Part shown: one piece after another, positions 18,536-26,748 of the stretch
Numbering within the stretch: position 1 is the first letter of the stretch
Layout: every line of letters starts with the position of its first letter
Notes under the pieces: model-generated
Told to the model about the DNA's origin: nothing
What the model saw: the letters and a program-made list of their open reading frames with translations, nothing else
Database searches by the model: none
DNA from: Symmachiella macrocystis
GTDB taxonomy: Bacteria; Planctomycetota; Planctomycetia; Planctomycetales; Planctomycetaceae
Assembly (NCBI RefSeq): GCF_007860075.1
Contig: NZ_SJPP01000001.1
Span: 1-64,000, forward strand
DNA length: 64,000 bases
Reading direction: 5' to 3'
Translations under genes and position numbers: made by a program

Positions 18536-19543
18536 ATGCCGCAATCCCACAACATCGTGATTCAATATTTCAGCCGCGTGACGCCGACGGTGCGGCATCG
18601 CTTGCTGTTTTTGCTGGTGGGTTGCGCGTTGCTGTTGGGATTTATCTTCTGGCAAACATCAGCGGACGACAACTCGTCGTTTCTCGCTGAGTTGTCGCGG
18701 ATTCCGGTTTATCTCGCTCCGGTGATCATTGCCGGGTTGGGGCTGACGGGGATTATATTCGCCGGCGGCATCGATCTTTCGATTTCAACAATCATCGTCG
18801 TTGCCGGCACGGTGTTTGGCATTCTGTACGATTACGGAGCCAATCCTGGGGTCTGCTTTTTCGGCTGTTGGCTGACGGCCGTGGCGCTTTCGTCGTGGAA
18901 CGGGCTGTTAGTGCGCTGGTTGGGGATCTCACCGATTATCATCACGCTCGCCGGTTTGCAGTTTTATCGCGGACTGGCGTTGATCTTGGCGGACACGCTG
19001 ATGCCGGACTTTGGCGGCGGGATGTCGATTCAACAGGCGGCCTATCAAACTCCCGCCAAGGAATATGCCGGTTGGATATTAGCCGTCGTTGTTGTTGCTG
19101 CGTTGGTCTGGGAGGCGTATGGAAAAACATTTCGCGAATTTTTGGCGCTCGGCTGTTCACCGCAGGCATGCCGCATCGCGGGACTGCATCCGAGGCGTAT
19201 TTTGCAGATGTCGTATTTGGTCGGCGGCCTTTTTCTGGGCGTTGCCGCCGTGCTGTATGTCACCAATCGGCAAGTCATCGAACCGGCGCGGATGGCCATG
19301 GGTTTTGAATTGAGCGTCATCGGAGCCGTGGTGCTGGGAGGGACGAATATTTTTGGCGGTGAGGGAACAATGTTGGGCACCGTGCTCGGCGCCTTGTTTT
19401 TGTATTTGATCGGACAGGCCATGCTCTATGCCGGCGTAAGCGAGTATTGGCGGACCGCAATCGAAGGGGCCGTGATCGTAGCGGTCATTGGTTTTGACTG
19501 TGCCCTCCATCGCCGACGAAAATTGTTGGATGAATTACGATGA
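18536..19543 (+). CDS. Sugar ABC transporter permease (RbsC-like)
   Basis: The 335-residue integral membrane protein belongs to the BPD_transp_2 family. It has about nine hydrophobic segments, an early GIIFAGGIDLSIS block and a late GAVVLGGTNIFGGEGT block, both diagnostic for ribose/xylose-type permeases. Its stop codon overlaps the start of the next permease by four bases (ATGA), so the two are translationally coupled and probably form a heterodimer. No strong ribosome-binding site precedes the ATG. Confidence 0.9.
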   Translation: MPQSHNIVIQYFSRVTPTVRHRLLFLLVGCALLLGFIFWQTSADDNSSFLAELSRIPVYLAPVIIAGLGLTGIIFAGGIDLSISTIIVVAGTVFGILYDYGANPGVCFFGCWLTAVALSSWNGLLVRWLGISPIIITLAGLQFYRGLALILADTLMPDFGGGMSIQQAAYQTPAKEYAGWILAVVVVAALVWEAYGKTFREFLALGCSPQACRIAGLHPRRILQMSYLVGGLFLGVAAVLYVTNRQVIEPARMAMGFELSVIGAVVLGGTNIFGGEGTMLGTVLGALFLYLIGQAMLYAGVSEYWRTAIEGAVIVAVIGFDCALHRRRKLLDELR

Positions 19544-20541
19544 GCGCCCCCACACGCACAATGCGCCGATTCACATCATGGCATCTGCTGGTTTTACCCC
19601 TACTTTTTGTGGTGGAGTTGGCGGTCTTTGCTCCGATCAGCGGCGTGCAGTTTGATTCGACAGAAGCATTCGGGCGTTCCAGTCGTTACTATGCAACCGA
19701 TTTGATCACGCATGCTGCGCCGTTGATCGTGCTAGTTGTGGGGATGACTGCCGTGCTGATGACCGGCGGCATCGACTTGTCCATCGGGTCGATGGTGGCC
19801 TTGATCGCTGCCGTGATGGCAACGTTTGATCCCGGTGCGAGTTTTTGGTGGACGGCGGTGCCGTTGGGACTGCTGTGTGGATTGGGTCTGGGCTGCTTCA
19901 ACGGATTTTTGATTGCGCGCTTGGATGTCCCCCCGATCATCGCCACCTTGGGGACTTTGTTTTTATTCCGCGGTTTGTGCGAAGTCAGGTTGGGAGATCA
20001 GGAATTCGGCACGTTCTACGATGTTCCCGGTTATGCGTGGTTTGGCGGGCTGAGTGGATCGCTGTTGCTAATTACGCTGGTGGTCGTGCTGGGCGGCGGT
20101 TGGTTTTTCCATTCGCGTCTTCGTCGGGAACTGTTGATGTTAGGCGGCAATCGCGTCGCGGCTCGATATGCGGGAATCCCGGTGTTTCGCCGCACGACAC
20201 AGGTCTACACGGCAATGGGCGGGTTCGCGTTTGTGGCGGCCATTTGTTTTACAGCGCGTAACGGTTCGGTCTCGGCAACATCGTTTGCCGGACTGGAACT
20301 GCAAGTCATCGTCGCCGTGGTATTGGGGGGCACCCGCGTCGAAGGGGGAAATGGATCGATCATCGGCTCGGTGATCGGCCTGTTGATGATCACCGTCTTG
20401 GATGAAGGTTTGCGGAGCGCGGAAATGTTCCACGCCGACGTCCTGCCCTTTAAGATTCAACACTTGAAGTACGTCTTGATGGGAGCCCTGCTGGTGATCG
20501 GCGTCTGGATCAACCGCCCCGCGGACAATTCCAACGGTTGA
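19540..20541 (+). CDS. Sugar ABC transporter permease, second subunit
   Basis: The 333-residue protein is a paralogue of the preceding permease. It carries VLMTGGIDLSIGSMVAL and VVLGGTRVEGGNGSIIG at the same positions. It completes the membrane channel of the importer. No periplasmic sugar-binding protein gene follows; the next gene is convergent and starts only eight bases beyond the stop codon. The binding protein must be encoded elsewhere. Confidence 0.9.
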   Translation: MSAPTRTMRRFTSWHLLVLPLLFVVELAVFAPISGVQFDSTEAFGRSSRYYATDLITHAAPLIVLVVGMTAVLMTGGIDLSIGSMVALIAAVMATFDPGASFWWTAVPLGLLCGLGLGCFNGFLIARLDVPPIIATLGTLFLFRGLCEVRLGDQEFGTFYDVPGYAWFGGLSGSLLLITLVVVLGGGWFFHSRLRRELLMLGGNRVAARYAGIPVFRRTTQVYTAMGGFAFVAAICFTARNGSVSATSFAGLELQVIVAVVLGGTRVEGGNGSIIGSVIGLLMITVLDEGLRSAEMFHADVLPFKIQHLKYVLMGALLVIGVWINRPADNSNG

Positions 20542-20549
20542 GCGATCAC

Positions 20550-21062
20550 TTAGGAGCCTTCATCAGCCGCATTGATCATAGCCGCTAAAACATCCATCGT
20601 GGAGACAATCCCACATAGGTTACCGGACTCATCGACGACCGCCACGCGATGCCAATGTCCATCGCACATCACGCGGGCGATTTCGACCAGCGGGGTGTTG
20701 TCGGCGACCGTCACCAACAGTCGCGACATCCGTTGAGACACCACCTCATCCCCGGCGGTTTCGATGTTGTCGGCAACATGTTCAAACAGTTCCCACGTGT
20801 GGGCCGCGTCGCCGCAGAGCACTTCCGGCGCCGGACGAGGCGTTTCGACGTCCTCCGGCAAGACGGTTTGAATGATGTCTGAAAGCGACAACATCCCGAT
20901 CGGCGAATTGTGTTGATCGATGACCGGCGCCCCGGTGATTCCATGTTCTTTCAGCGTGGCCGCCGCTGTGGAAATCGGTTCATTATCGCGCAAGATGACC
21001 AACTTAGAGGTCATGATGTCTCGTGCAGCCAGGCGTCCCAATCGTCCAGGAAGTTCGGTCAT
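20550..21062 (-). CDS. CBS-domain pair protein
   Basis: The protein is about 170 residues with two CBS domains. The first is near residues 10-65 (ARDIMTSKLVILRDNEPIS...GITGAPVID) and the second near 100-165 (RLLVTVADNTPLVEIARVM...HRVAVVDE). Stand-alone CBS pairs sense adenine nucleotides or similar ligands. It lies 43 bases downstream of the squalene-hopene cyclase gene on the same strand and may share its transcript. The start could be the ATG at 21062 or a GTG at 21071. A paralogue lies at 42796-43266. Confidence 0.85.
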   Translation of the reverse strand: MTELPGRLGRLAARDIMTSKLVILRDNEPISTAAATLKEHGITGAPVIDQHNSPIGMLSLSDIIQTVLPEDVETPRPAPEVLCGDAAHTWELFEHVADNIETAGDEVVSQRMSRLLVTVADNTPLVEIARVMCDGHWHRVAVVDESGNLCGIVSTMDVLAAMINAADEGS

Positions 21063-21105
21063 GATGCGCACCGGGGAAAATCGAATGAAAGGAGCGGCTC
21101 ACGCG

Positions 21106-23253
21106 TTATTTGCCAGCTCGCAATGCGGCAGCGCGGCCGAGGGCCATCAATGGAAAATATAACCGGTAGTAATGATATCTTAGGTAGAACACCCGGGGAA
21201 ATCCAGTACCGGTAAACTGCGATTCATCCCAAGTCCCGTCAGGCAATTGGGTATCGATCAAATAATCGATGCCGCGCTGCACGGCAACGGAATTCTCTTC
21301 GCCGGCAGAGAGTAAGCCCAACAAGGCCCAAGCGGTTTGCGACGGTGTCACTTCTCCTTGGCCCCGCAAACTGGGGTCGTCGTAACTCTGCGGTGTCTCG
21401 CCCCAGCCTCCGCAGTCCTGCTGGGTCGACTTCAACCAAGCAATGGCCCCTTCAATCCGCGGGTCGTGCACCGGAACACCAATCTCTCGTAAGCCGACGA
21501 CGGTTTGCCACGTGCCGTAGATATAATTCACACCCCAGCGTCCGAACCAACAGTGATCCGTTTCCTGGTGTTCGAAGATGTACTCCAGCGCGCGTATGAT
21601 TTGCGGGTGCTCTTTGCTGAAGCCAATCTGCGCCAGCATTTCCACCACGCGGGCAGCAATGTCGGGCCAACTGGGGTCGATCATCGCGTTGTGGTCGGCA
21701 AAGGGGACGCGCGTGAGGATTTCGCGGTTATTATCGACATCGAAGGCTCCCCAACCGCCGTCGGAGTTTTGCATACCCAACACCCACCGCGTCCCACGAT
21801 TGATGGCTTCTAGCACCGGTCGCACCGATTCCACTTGGGAAACAGCAGCCGATTTGAGTGGCTGATTCCCGGAAATCACAGCTGCCATTTCTCCATCAAA
21901 CGCACTGTAGGCGGCGTAAAATTCCGCTTCGTGTTCCGGCGGCAAGGTTTTCCGCAGCGCCATGATCACCATGATCGTGTCGTCAACGTCAGGATAGAAC
22001 TGGTTGTTGAATTCAAAAAACCAGCCGGCCGGTTTCAGGTGGGAATTGAGTGTCTGCCAGTCCCCTGCCTGCCGCACTTCCTTGGAAAGCAACCACTGGG
22101 CCGAACGTCGAATCGCCGGATGATCGGCTGAAACACCGGCGTCCCGCAACGCGATTGTGGTGAGTGCCGTATCCCAAACCGGCGACTTGCAGGGTTGAAG
22201 GCGTATCGAATCCTCGTCGCGAATCATCAATTTGTCGAGTTCGTCCATCGCTCGCACAACGTCGGGCGAATCGTCATCGTGTCCCAGGCATTTGAGCGCG
22301 ATGAGGCTCCAAACAATCGGCGGAAAAATGGCGCCCAACCCGTCCGATCCGGCAAAGCGTTCCTCCATCCACGCGGTCGCTTTTTTGAGTGCACGTTTCC
22401 GCAACGGCTTAATGCGATTCCGCTCTAAGAACTTGAAACCGGAATCCACGCGGCGAAAGAACTTGTCCCAATCCAACCAGGTGTCGGATTGCATGGCATC
22501 CAAGGTTTCGGAGCTGCCCATCGAGGCGGGTAACTCTTGCGGCGAGTTGACGAACAACTCATCGATGCGGTGTTCATCGGCAATCGGATGACAGGGGCGA
22601 TGCGCCCAGAGGATACTCAGCGGAATGACGATCGTTCGCGACCAAGCGGACATTTCGTAGATATTGATCGGCGACCAGTTCGGCAGCAGAATCAACTCCG
22701 GCGGCACTGCTGGCACTTGCTCGTAGGAGATGATATCCAGCAGCGCCAAATAGAACCGTGTAAAGCTGTTAACCTTTTCAGCCCCCCCGGCGGCAAGAAT
22801 CGCGTCGCGAGCGCGGACCATGTACTCCGCCTCGGGAGAATGCCCGACCAGTTTGAGAGCGAAATAGGCTTTGACCGAACCGCTAATTTCCAACGGCCCG
22901 CCCGGATAAGCAGCCCAGCCTCCCGCAGGGGTTTGGTGCTTGAGAAGATAATTCCCAGCCAAACGGGCGGTCTCGGTGTCGGTTTTACCGAGAAAGGCGA
23001 GCAGCAGTATGTATTCCGACTCGAGGATCGTGTCCCCTTCGAGCTCGGCAACCCAATACCCTTGTTCGTGTTGCTGGCTGAGCAGATAGTCGCGCGTCCG
23101 GCCGATTGTCTGCCCCAACAAATCATCGCTGGCAAACCGCCCCGATTTCAGTTCCGGCTCGGGCTGTGTGGTACCGGCGGCATCTTTGTCCGGACGCGAT
23201 GCTCCAGAGTATTCAAAGCGAGACCGATGGTCCCCTTGCCCGCCCACATCCAT
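21106..23253 (-). CDS. shc: Squalene-hopene cyclase
   Basis: The 715-residue protein has the repeated QW motifs of prenyltransferase-like cyclases (for example QNSDGGWGAFD and QDCGGWGE). The catalytic acid motif PDVDDT at 421-426 protonates squalene to start cyclisation to hopene. Conserved blocks include MSAWSRTIVIPLSIL, PALEGDTILESEY-like and FGRWGVNYIYGTW. It is a monotopic membrane enzyme, about the usual family size of 630-720. The ATG at 23253 is preceded by AGGAAAGGGACC, a strong site. No squalene synthase genes (hpnCDE) are in the window. Confidence 0.95.
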   Translation of the reverse strand: MDVGGQGDHRSRFEYSGASRPDKDAAGTTQPEPELKSGRFASDDLLGQTIGRTRDYLLSQQHEQGYWVAELEGDTILESEYILLLAFLGKTDTETARLAGNYLLKHQTPAGGWAAYPGGPLEISGSVKAYFALKLVGHSPEAEYMVRARDAILAAGGAEKVNSFTRFYLALLDIISYEQVPAVPPELILLPNWSPINIYEMSAWSRTIVIPLSILWAHRPCHPIADEHRIDELFVNSPQELPASMGSSETLDAMQSDTWLDWDKFFRRVDSGFKFLERNRIKPLRKRALKKATAWMEERFAGSDGLGAIFPPIVWSLIALKCLGHDDDSPDVVRAMDELDKLMIRDEDSIRLQPCKSPVWDTALTTIALRDAGVSADHPAIRRSAQWLLSKEVRQAGDWQTLNSHLKPAGWFFEFNNQFYPDVDDTIMVIMALRKTLPPEHEAEFYAAYSAFDGEMAAVISGNQPLKSAAVSQVESVRPVLEAINRGTRWVLGMQNSDGGWGAFDVDNNREILTRVPFADHNAMIDPSWPDIAARVVEMLAQIGFSKEHPQIIRALEYIFEHQETDHCWFGRWGVNYIYGTWQTVVGLREIGVPVHDPRIEGAIAWLKSTQQDCGGWGETPQSYDDPSLRGQGEVTPSQTAWALLGLLSAGEENSVAVQRGIDYLIDTQLPDGTWDESQFTGTGFPRVFYLRYHYYRLYFPLMALGRAAALRAGK

Positions 23254-23611
23254 GTCAGGTCCCTTTCCTGGGCCTCAGCTGGTCAAAAAACGCGAACCTC
23301 GTCGGACAAAGCGTGTCCCGCAACCGAATCGTTCATGAATCGATTGAACTGTTAACTTGAGAACCCGTGAAACGGAGCGGCAAAAGTAGCGCCTGCCGCA
23401 TCCATTACCTACGCTGCTCAGCGAGGCGAAATGTTATGCCGTCCATCGTTACGGTGCAACAGTGATTGGTTTTTTGGCGATTGTGTGGGCTCGGTCCCAG
23501 GAATCCGGACAGCGGGCTCCGAGCAGTTTTTCAGCTTGCCTTGCTTGGCGAATAGGGATCGATATAACTAAAACCATCCCCGTGCCGATGTTGCCCGCTT
23601 TCCGCTGACAG
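23254..23611. other. Divergent intergenic region upstream of squalene-hopene cyclase
   Basis: This 358-base region separates the minus-strand cyclase from the plus-strand acetyltransferase and must contain both promoters. I see no small gene, hairpin terminator or clear promoter hexamer pair. Confidence 0.3.
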
Positions 23612-23629
23612 ATGTATTGCTATCTCAAA

Positions 23630-24058
23630 ATGACCAACCTCGATGCTTCCGCAATCCAAGTCCGCCACGCCGAAACCGGCGATGCGCATGCATTGTCCGA
23701 ATTCATTACGCCCTTCGTGACCGAGGGAAAGCTGCTGCCGCGCACGGTCGACGAATTGATGGGCTTGATTCCGCATTGTTTTCTGGCTGAATTCGAGGGA
23801 CGCATCGTCGCCTGCGCCGCTCTGGAAATCTATTCCCCCAAGCTCGCCGAAGTTCGCAGCCTCGCCGTTTCGACCGATTTCCAACGCACCGGCATCGGCA
23901 AACGGTTGGTCAGCACCTGTGTCGAATTGGCACGTTCGAAAAACGTGCTCGAAGTGATGGCGGTCACCTCGTCGGAAGACTTCTTCAAATCGTGCGGCTT
24001 CGATTTCACGCTGCCGGGCGAGAAGAAGGCTCTATTCGTGCGAACCCGCGACGACTGA
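23630..24058 (+). CDS. GNAT N-acetyltransferase, ArgA-like
   Basis: The protein is about 142 residues and covers a single GNAT domain. Motif A reads LAVSTDFQRTGIGKRLV with the acetyl-CoA-binding QRTGIG turn. The LLPRTVDELMGLIPHCFLAE region resembles the C-terminal acetyltransferase domain of N-acetylglutamate synthase. It could therefore act in arginine synthesis, but the amino-acid kinase half of ArgA is absent. The ATG at 23630 is the likely start; an ATG at 23612 is also open. The ArfB gene follows 40 bases downstream. Confidence 0.8.
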   Translation: MTNLDASAIQVRHAETGDAHALSEFITPFVTEGKLLPRTVDELMGLIPHCFLAEFEGRIVACAALEIYSPKLAEVRSLAVSTDFQRTGIGKRLVSTCVELARSKNVLEVMAVTSSEDFFKSCGFDFTLPGEKKALFVRTRDD

Positions 24059-24098
24059 TCGCCGCCACAGCGTTTTCTGACCCGAAAGGCAATCCGGC

Positions 24099-24518
24099 AT
24101 GTTGTACGTCAACCAGGCGATTCAGATCCCGCTACGGGAATTGACGTTCACCTTCAGCCGCAGTTCCGGACCGGGCGGACAGAACGTCAATAAGCTGAAC
24201 ACCAAGGCAACGCTCCGCTGGGGCGTAGCCACCTCCCCCAGCCTCAGCGAGGGAGTCCGCGAGCGGTTCATGAAGACGTATCACCGCCGCCTGACGACCG
24301 ACGGCGATTTTGTGATGCACAGCCAACGTTTTCGCGACCAAGGCCGCAACGTAGCGGACTGCTTGGACAAACTGCGACAGCTACTGCTAGAAGTCGCCGC
24401 CCCCCCAACCGTCCGCAAACGCAAAAAAGTCTCACGCGCCAAAATCCAAAAACGGATCGACAACAAACGCCGCCAATCCGAAAAAAAACAAAGCCGCCGC
24501 CCCCCCAAAATGGAATAA
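24099..24518 (+). CDS. arfB: Alternative ribosome-rescue factor ArfB (peptidyl-tRNA hydrolase)
   Basis: The 139-residue protein has the release-factor GGQ motif at 26-28 inside SRSSGPGGQNVNKLNTKA. The C-terminal tail is very rich in Lys and Arg (VRKRKKVSRAKIQKRIDNKR). In ArfB/YaeJ this tail enters the empty mRNA channel of stalled ribosomes while GGQ hydrolyses the peptidyl-tRNA. The length fits ArfB rather than a full release factor, and no codon-recognition domain is present. Confidence 0.92.
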   Translation: MLYVNQAIQIPLRELTFTFSRSSGPGGQNVNKLNTKATLRWGVATSPSLSEGVRERFMKTYHRRLTTDGDFVMHSQRFRDQGRNVADCLDKLRQLLLEVAAPPTVRKRKKVSRAKIQKRIDNKRRQSEKKQSRRPPKME

Positions 24519-24997
24519 GAGCCCGTAGGGTGTGTCGCGATACACCGTTCTCACAGAGGACAATGGACGCACCTACTTAAAAAAGCCTCACGCAATGCCT
24601 TTTGCGCAACGGAACCGCAATCAAGCGTGACCGTTATTTTCTTAGCCACAGATTGAACACAGATAAAACACAGATTTCCGACGAGACTCTTAAAAACCCC
24701 AAACCGACCGCTTCCGGTCGCATTGTGTGATCCATGCCGAACGACGTGCCAGCGTGATTCCCAACAGGAAACAAATGTTTTTTTGTTGCAGGAGAATTGC
24801 CAGAGCGTCTCAATCCGCAATGATCAACTGAAACCGCCACATGTAATTCGCTTACCGCACAACTTTGACTATTTGCAGTACAAAGACATGGTAGGTACGC
24901 GCCATTGAATCATTGTGACTCTGCACTTCTTCGGCAGGGTGGCTAATGATCTTGATTTCAAATTCCGCCCCGACGGTAACCCGGGTGCATCAAATTG
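24519..24997. repeat. Cluster of short dispersed repeats, left side of SUKH gene
   Basis: No gene is convincing here. Three repeat elements lie in a row: an AGGGTGTGTCGCGATACACC palindrome-like unit (24527-24552), an AAAAAAGCCTCACGC unit (24579-24593) and a 37-base element beginning TTCTTAGCCACAGATTGAAC (24640-24676). Each has an inverted partner on the other side of the SUKH gene. Confidence 0.6.
24640..24676 (+). repeat. 37-bp element, left inverted copy
   Basis: The element begins TTCTTAGCCACAGATTGAAC and continues with two CACAGAT-type units. Its reverse complement occurs at 25773-25809 with a single difference in 37 positions. Internally it is built from three spaced copies of ACAGAT. 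More diverged copies occur near 49053, 61589 and 62676. Confidence 0.8.
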
Positions 24998-25438
24998 TTA
25001 TCGGCTCAATTGCTGCTGAAGGAACTCCATGAACGAGAGAGCCACAACTTGGCCGCCATCATGAGATGGTCCCCATTCTATCACAGGGCCTTCAAACTGA
25101 GGGTCTGAAGTCGAACACTGCAGGAAATAGCCGTATTCCATCCCGTCGTGTGAGATTTCGACGGAATTCTCAGGCAGACTGTGTGGCCGAAGACGTACGG
25201 TTGCCGTAATTACATCGGACCATTGGGGCGGCTGATCTGGATCTGTAGACGGGGGTAGACCATAGATTTCGATTCCGTTCCCGAGCGAGGCACCGAAACG
25301 GCTAAGAAACAACCTGTAGCTTGGCGGGAACAGGAGGCCAAGCTCCACTTCAGCCGAGGCTATAGTTGCTTCTAATACCGGACCGCTGTTGAAGCAGGAA
25401 TTTAGCACTGCTTCCAGTCTTGAAAAAGTTGGGTCCAT
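24998..25438 (-). CDS. SMI1/KNR4 (SUKH) family protein, orphan immunity-like
   Basis: The 146-residue protein matches the SUKH-1 fold. It has the N-terminal acidic helix TIASAEVELGLLFPPSYRLFLSRFGA with the classic LP.SY..FL pattern, followed by GNGIEIYGLP. The C-terminal DGGQVVALSFMEFLQQQL helix fits as well. SUKH proteins are typical immunity proteins against secreted or contact-dependent toxins. No toxin gene is adjacent. The frame is open upstream to 25819, but that part is repeat sequence, so I start at the ATG at 25438. The gene sits alone inside the repeat cluster and by eye is less GC-rich than its neighbours, which suggests acquisition. Confidence 0.75.
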   Translation of the reverse strand: MDPTFSRLEAVLNSCFNSGPVLEATIASAEVELGLLFPPSYRLFLSRFGASLGNGIEIYGLPPSTDPDQPPQWSDVITATVRLRPHSLPENSVEISHDGMEYGYFLQCSTSDPQFEGPVIEWGPSHDGGQVVALSFMEFLQQQLSR

Positions 25439-25842
25439 TGCTTCAATCCGATCACGATTCAAATCACTGGGTTGCGACGAACAACTTTGGCGTTCAGTGA
25501 CGTAGCGCCGGTTGTACCGGCCGTTGCCATGTAGTTTCATGACCGTATCTTCATCCGACACAATGAAGTCAAAATCACATTGCCGAAAAAGCCTCACGCC
25601 AAGGCGCAAAGGCCGCAGAGTACATGACGGGCGGTACCGCAAACTCTTGGCGGCTTTGCGTGAGGTTTTTTGAAACCGACTTGGGCTTTCGCTGTGCCAC
25701 GTCTTCGAACACGTGATGCAACACGTCCTATGCGAGAAAGGTGCGTCGCGACGCACCCTCCGGGGCGCTGCCATCTGTGTTTGATCTGTGTTCAATCTGT
25801 GGCTAAGAATCCTTACCACATCTGTGCCGCAAAAATAAAAAA
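25439..25842. repeat. Cluster of short dispersed repeats, right side of SUKH gene
   Basis: This 404-base stretch contains AAAAAGCCTCACGCC at 25586-25600 and its imperfect inverted partner ending GCGTGAGGTTTTTT at 25644-25671, which together form a long hairpin. The perfect 18-base palindrome GGTGCGTCGCGACGCACC is at 25740-25757, and the right copy of the 37-bp element is at 25773-25809. No gene is convincing. Confidence 0.6.
25773..25809 (-). repeat. 37-bp element, right inverted copy
   Basis: Read on the minus strand it begins TTCTTAGCCACAGATTGAAC and matches the left copy at 24640-24676 in 36 of 37 positions. The two copies face each other across 1.1 kb that contains the SUKH gene. Confidence 0.8.
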
Positions 25843-25853
25843 CCGGAGTGGGC
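25831..25853 (-). terminator. T-run after helix P1 of RNase P RNA
   Basis: On the minus strand the closing CCACTCCGG arm of P1 is followed directly by TTTTTTATTTTT. The long-range P1 pairing plus the U-run could act as the transcription stop. Confidence 0.45.
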
Positions 25854-26212
25854 CTGTAAGCCGGGTTGTGTCGTGAGCGATCATTTCTCTACGACGACGA
25901 TTGCTCGCCGCCTCTAGCAACCTACCCGAAAGTCGTAACGAGCCGGGACGACTCGCGCCCGGGAAGCGGACTTCCCGGAACTGCTTTCTGCTTGGTCTTG
26001 CTTCCAGCGGGGTTTGCCATGCCGAGACGGTCACCCGCCTCGCGGTGGGCTCTTACCCCACCATTTCACCCTTACCCTTGCGGGCGGTATTCTTTCTGTT
26101 GCACTTTCCCGATCCTCGCGGACGGTGGGCGTTACCCACCGCTGTACCCTATGAAGCCCGGACTTTCCTCTCCGAGACTGTCGTCTCGCAGCGATCGCTT
26201 AGCCCACTCCGG
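25843..26212 (-). ncRNA. rnpB: RNase P RNA (bacterial class A)
   Basis: Read on the minus strand the region shows the conserved elements of RNase P RNA. Near the 5' end is GAGGAAAGTCCGGGC, then the AGGGTGAAATGGTGGGGTAA and GAGCCCACCG core and GGCAAACCCC. At the 3' end are AGAGAAATGATCG and ACAACCCGGCTTA. The two ends pair perfectly over 11 bases (CCGGAGTGGGC with GCCCACTCCGG), forming helix P1. About 370 bases is the usual size. The RNA is the catalytic subunit that trims the 5' leader of tRNA precursors. A T-rich run directly after P1 probably ends transcription. Confidence 0.95.
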
Positions 26213-26220
26213 AACCTGCA

Positions 26221-26226
26221 ATCATA
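26221..26226 (-). promoter_or_regulatory. Candidate -10 box of rnpB
   Basis: TATGAT on the minus strand lies eight bases before the predicted 5' end of RNase P RNA. The matching -35 region is poor, so only the -10 element is proposed. Confidence 0.4.
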
Positions 26227-26424
26227 TCGCCCGCCCGTGCATTGCGGTAGCTCAGGAGCGTAGGACGTCGTGCGGGCAGCAGTTCAAGTGTGATGCCTTC
26301 CCCTGCCAAAAATCCGTTTTTACACTGGAAACGGCCAATTGGCGGACGGTACACTTTGCGATGCGGACGTGAAAGCGTCACTGTTGCGACAACCACTCGG
26401 AATATTCAAAACTGGGGGCGGACG

Positions 26425-26727
26425 ATGCGACGATTCTTGATGCTGACCTTGATGGTGACGGCGTTCACCGTGGGGCATGCTTTAGACACGCAGCCGGCGA
26501 AAGCGGGCGACGTGATTTATTACGCGCCCCCCTCGTATTACGTGCAGCCGCCGCTGTGGTATTACCCGCAGTACATGGTGGTGGAGCCGGCCCCGATCAT
26601 CACCTACCAATATCCACCGCCGGTGGTCTATGCGCCCTTACCCGCGGTTTATGCACGACCGGTTTACCGGCCGCGACCGCTGGTCGTCTATCGACAGCCT
26701 GCCTATGGCTACTACTACGGTTGGTAG
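26425..26727 (+). CDS. Small secreted Tyr/Pro-rich protein
   Basis: The 100-residue protein has a signal peptide (MRRFLMLTLMVTAFTVGHA). The mature part is almost only Pro, Tyr, Val and Ala, with repeats such as YYAPPSYYVQPP and PPPVVYAPLP, ending in AYGYYYGW. Such tails occur in cell-surface or matrix proteins, but no specific family is recognised. The ATG at 26425 has GGGGGCGG upstream. The open frame back to 26290 lacks a signal peptide and is not preferred. It is convergent with the desaturase gene. Confidence 0.7.
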   Translation: MRRFLMLTLMVTAFTVGHALDTQPAKAGDVIYYAPPSYYVQPPLWYYPQYMVVEPAPIITYQYPPPVVYAPLPAVYARPVYRPRPLVVYRQPAYGYYYGW

Positions 26728-26748
26728 CAAGTCCGTAGCGGTACCCGT

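Noticed and set aside
24551-24820. 89-codon minus-strand frame in the repeat cluster
   Set aside because: It is made of repeat sequence (37-bp element and CCTCACGC unit) and has no family resemblance.
25439-25819. N-terminal extension of the SUKH frame
   Set aside because: The extra 127 residues are translated from dispersed repeats and are Arg/Ser/Cys-rich; the fold starts at the ATG at 25438.
25866-26372. 168-codon plus-strand frame over 25.9-26.4 kb
   Set aside because: It is antisense to RNase P RNA, whose conserved core is unmistakable.
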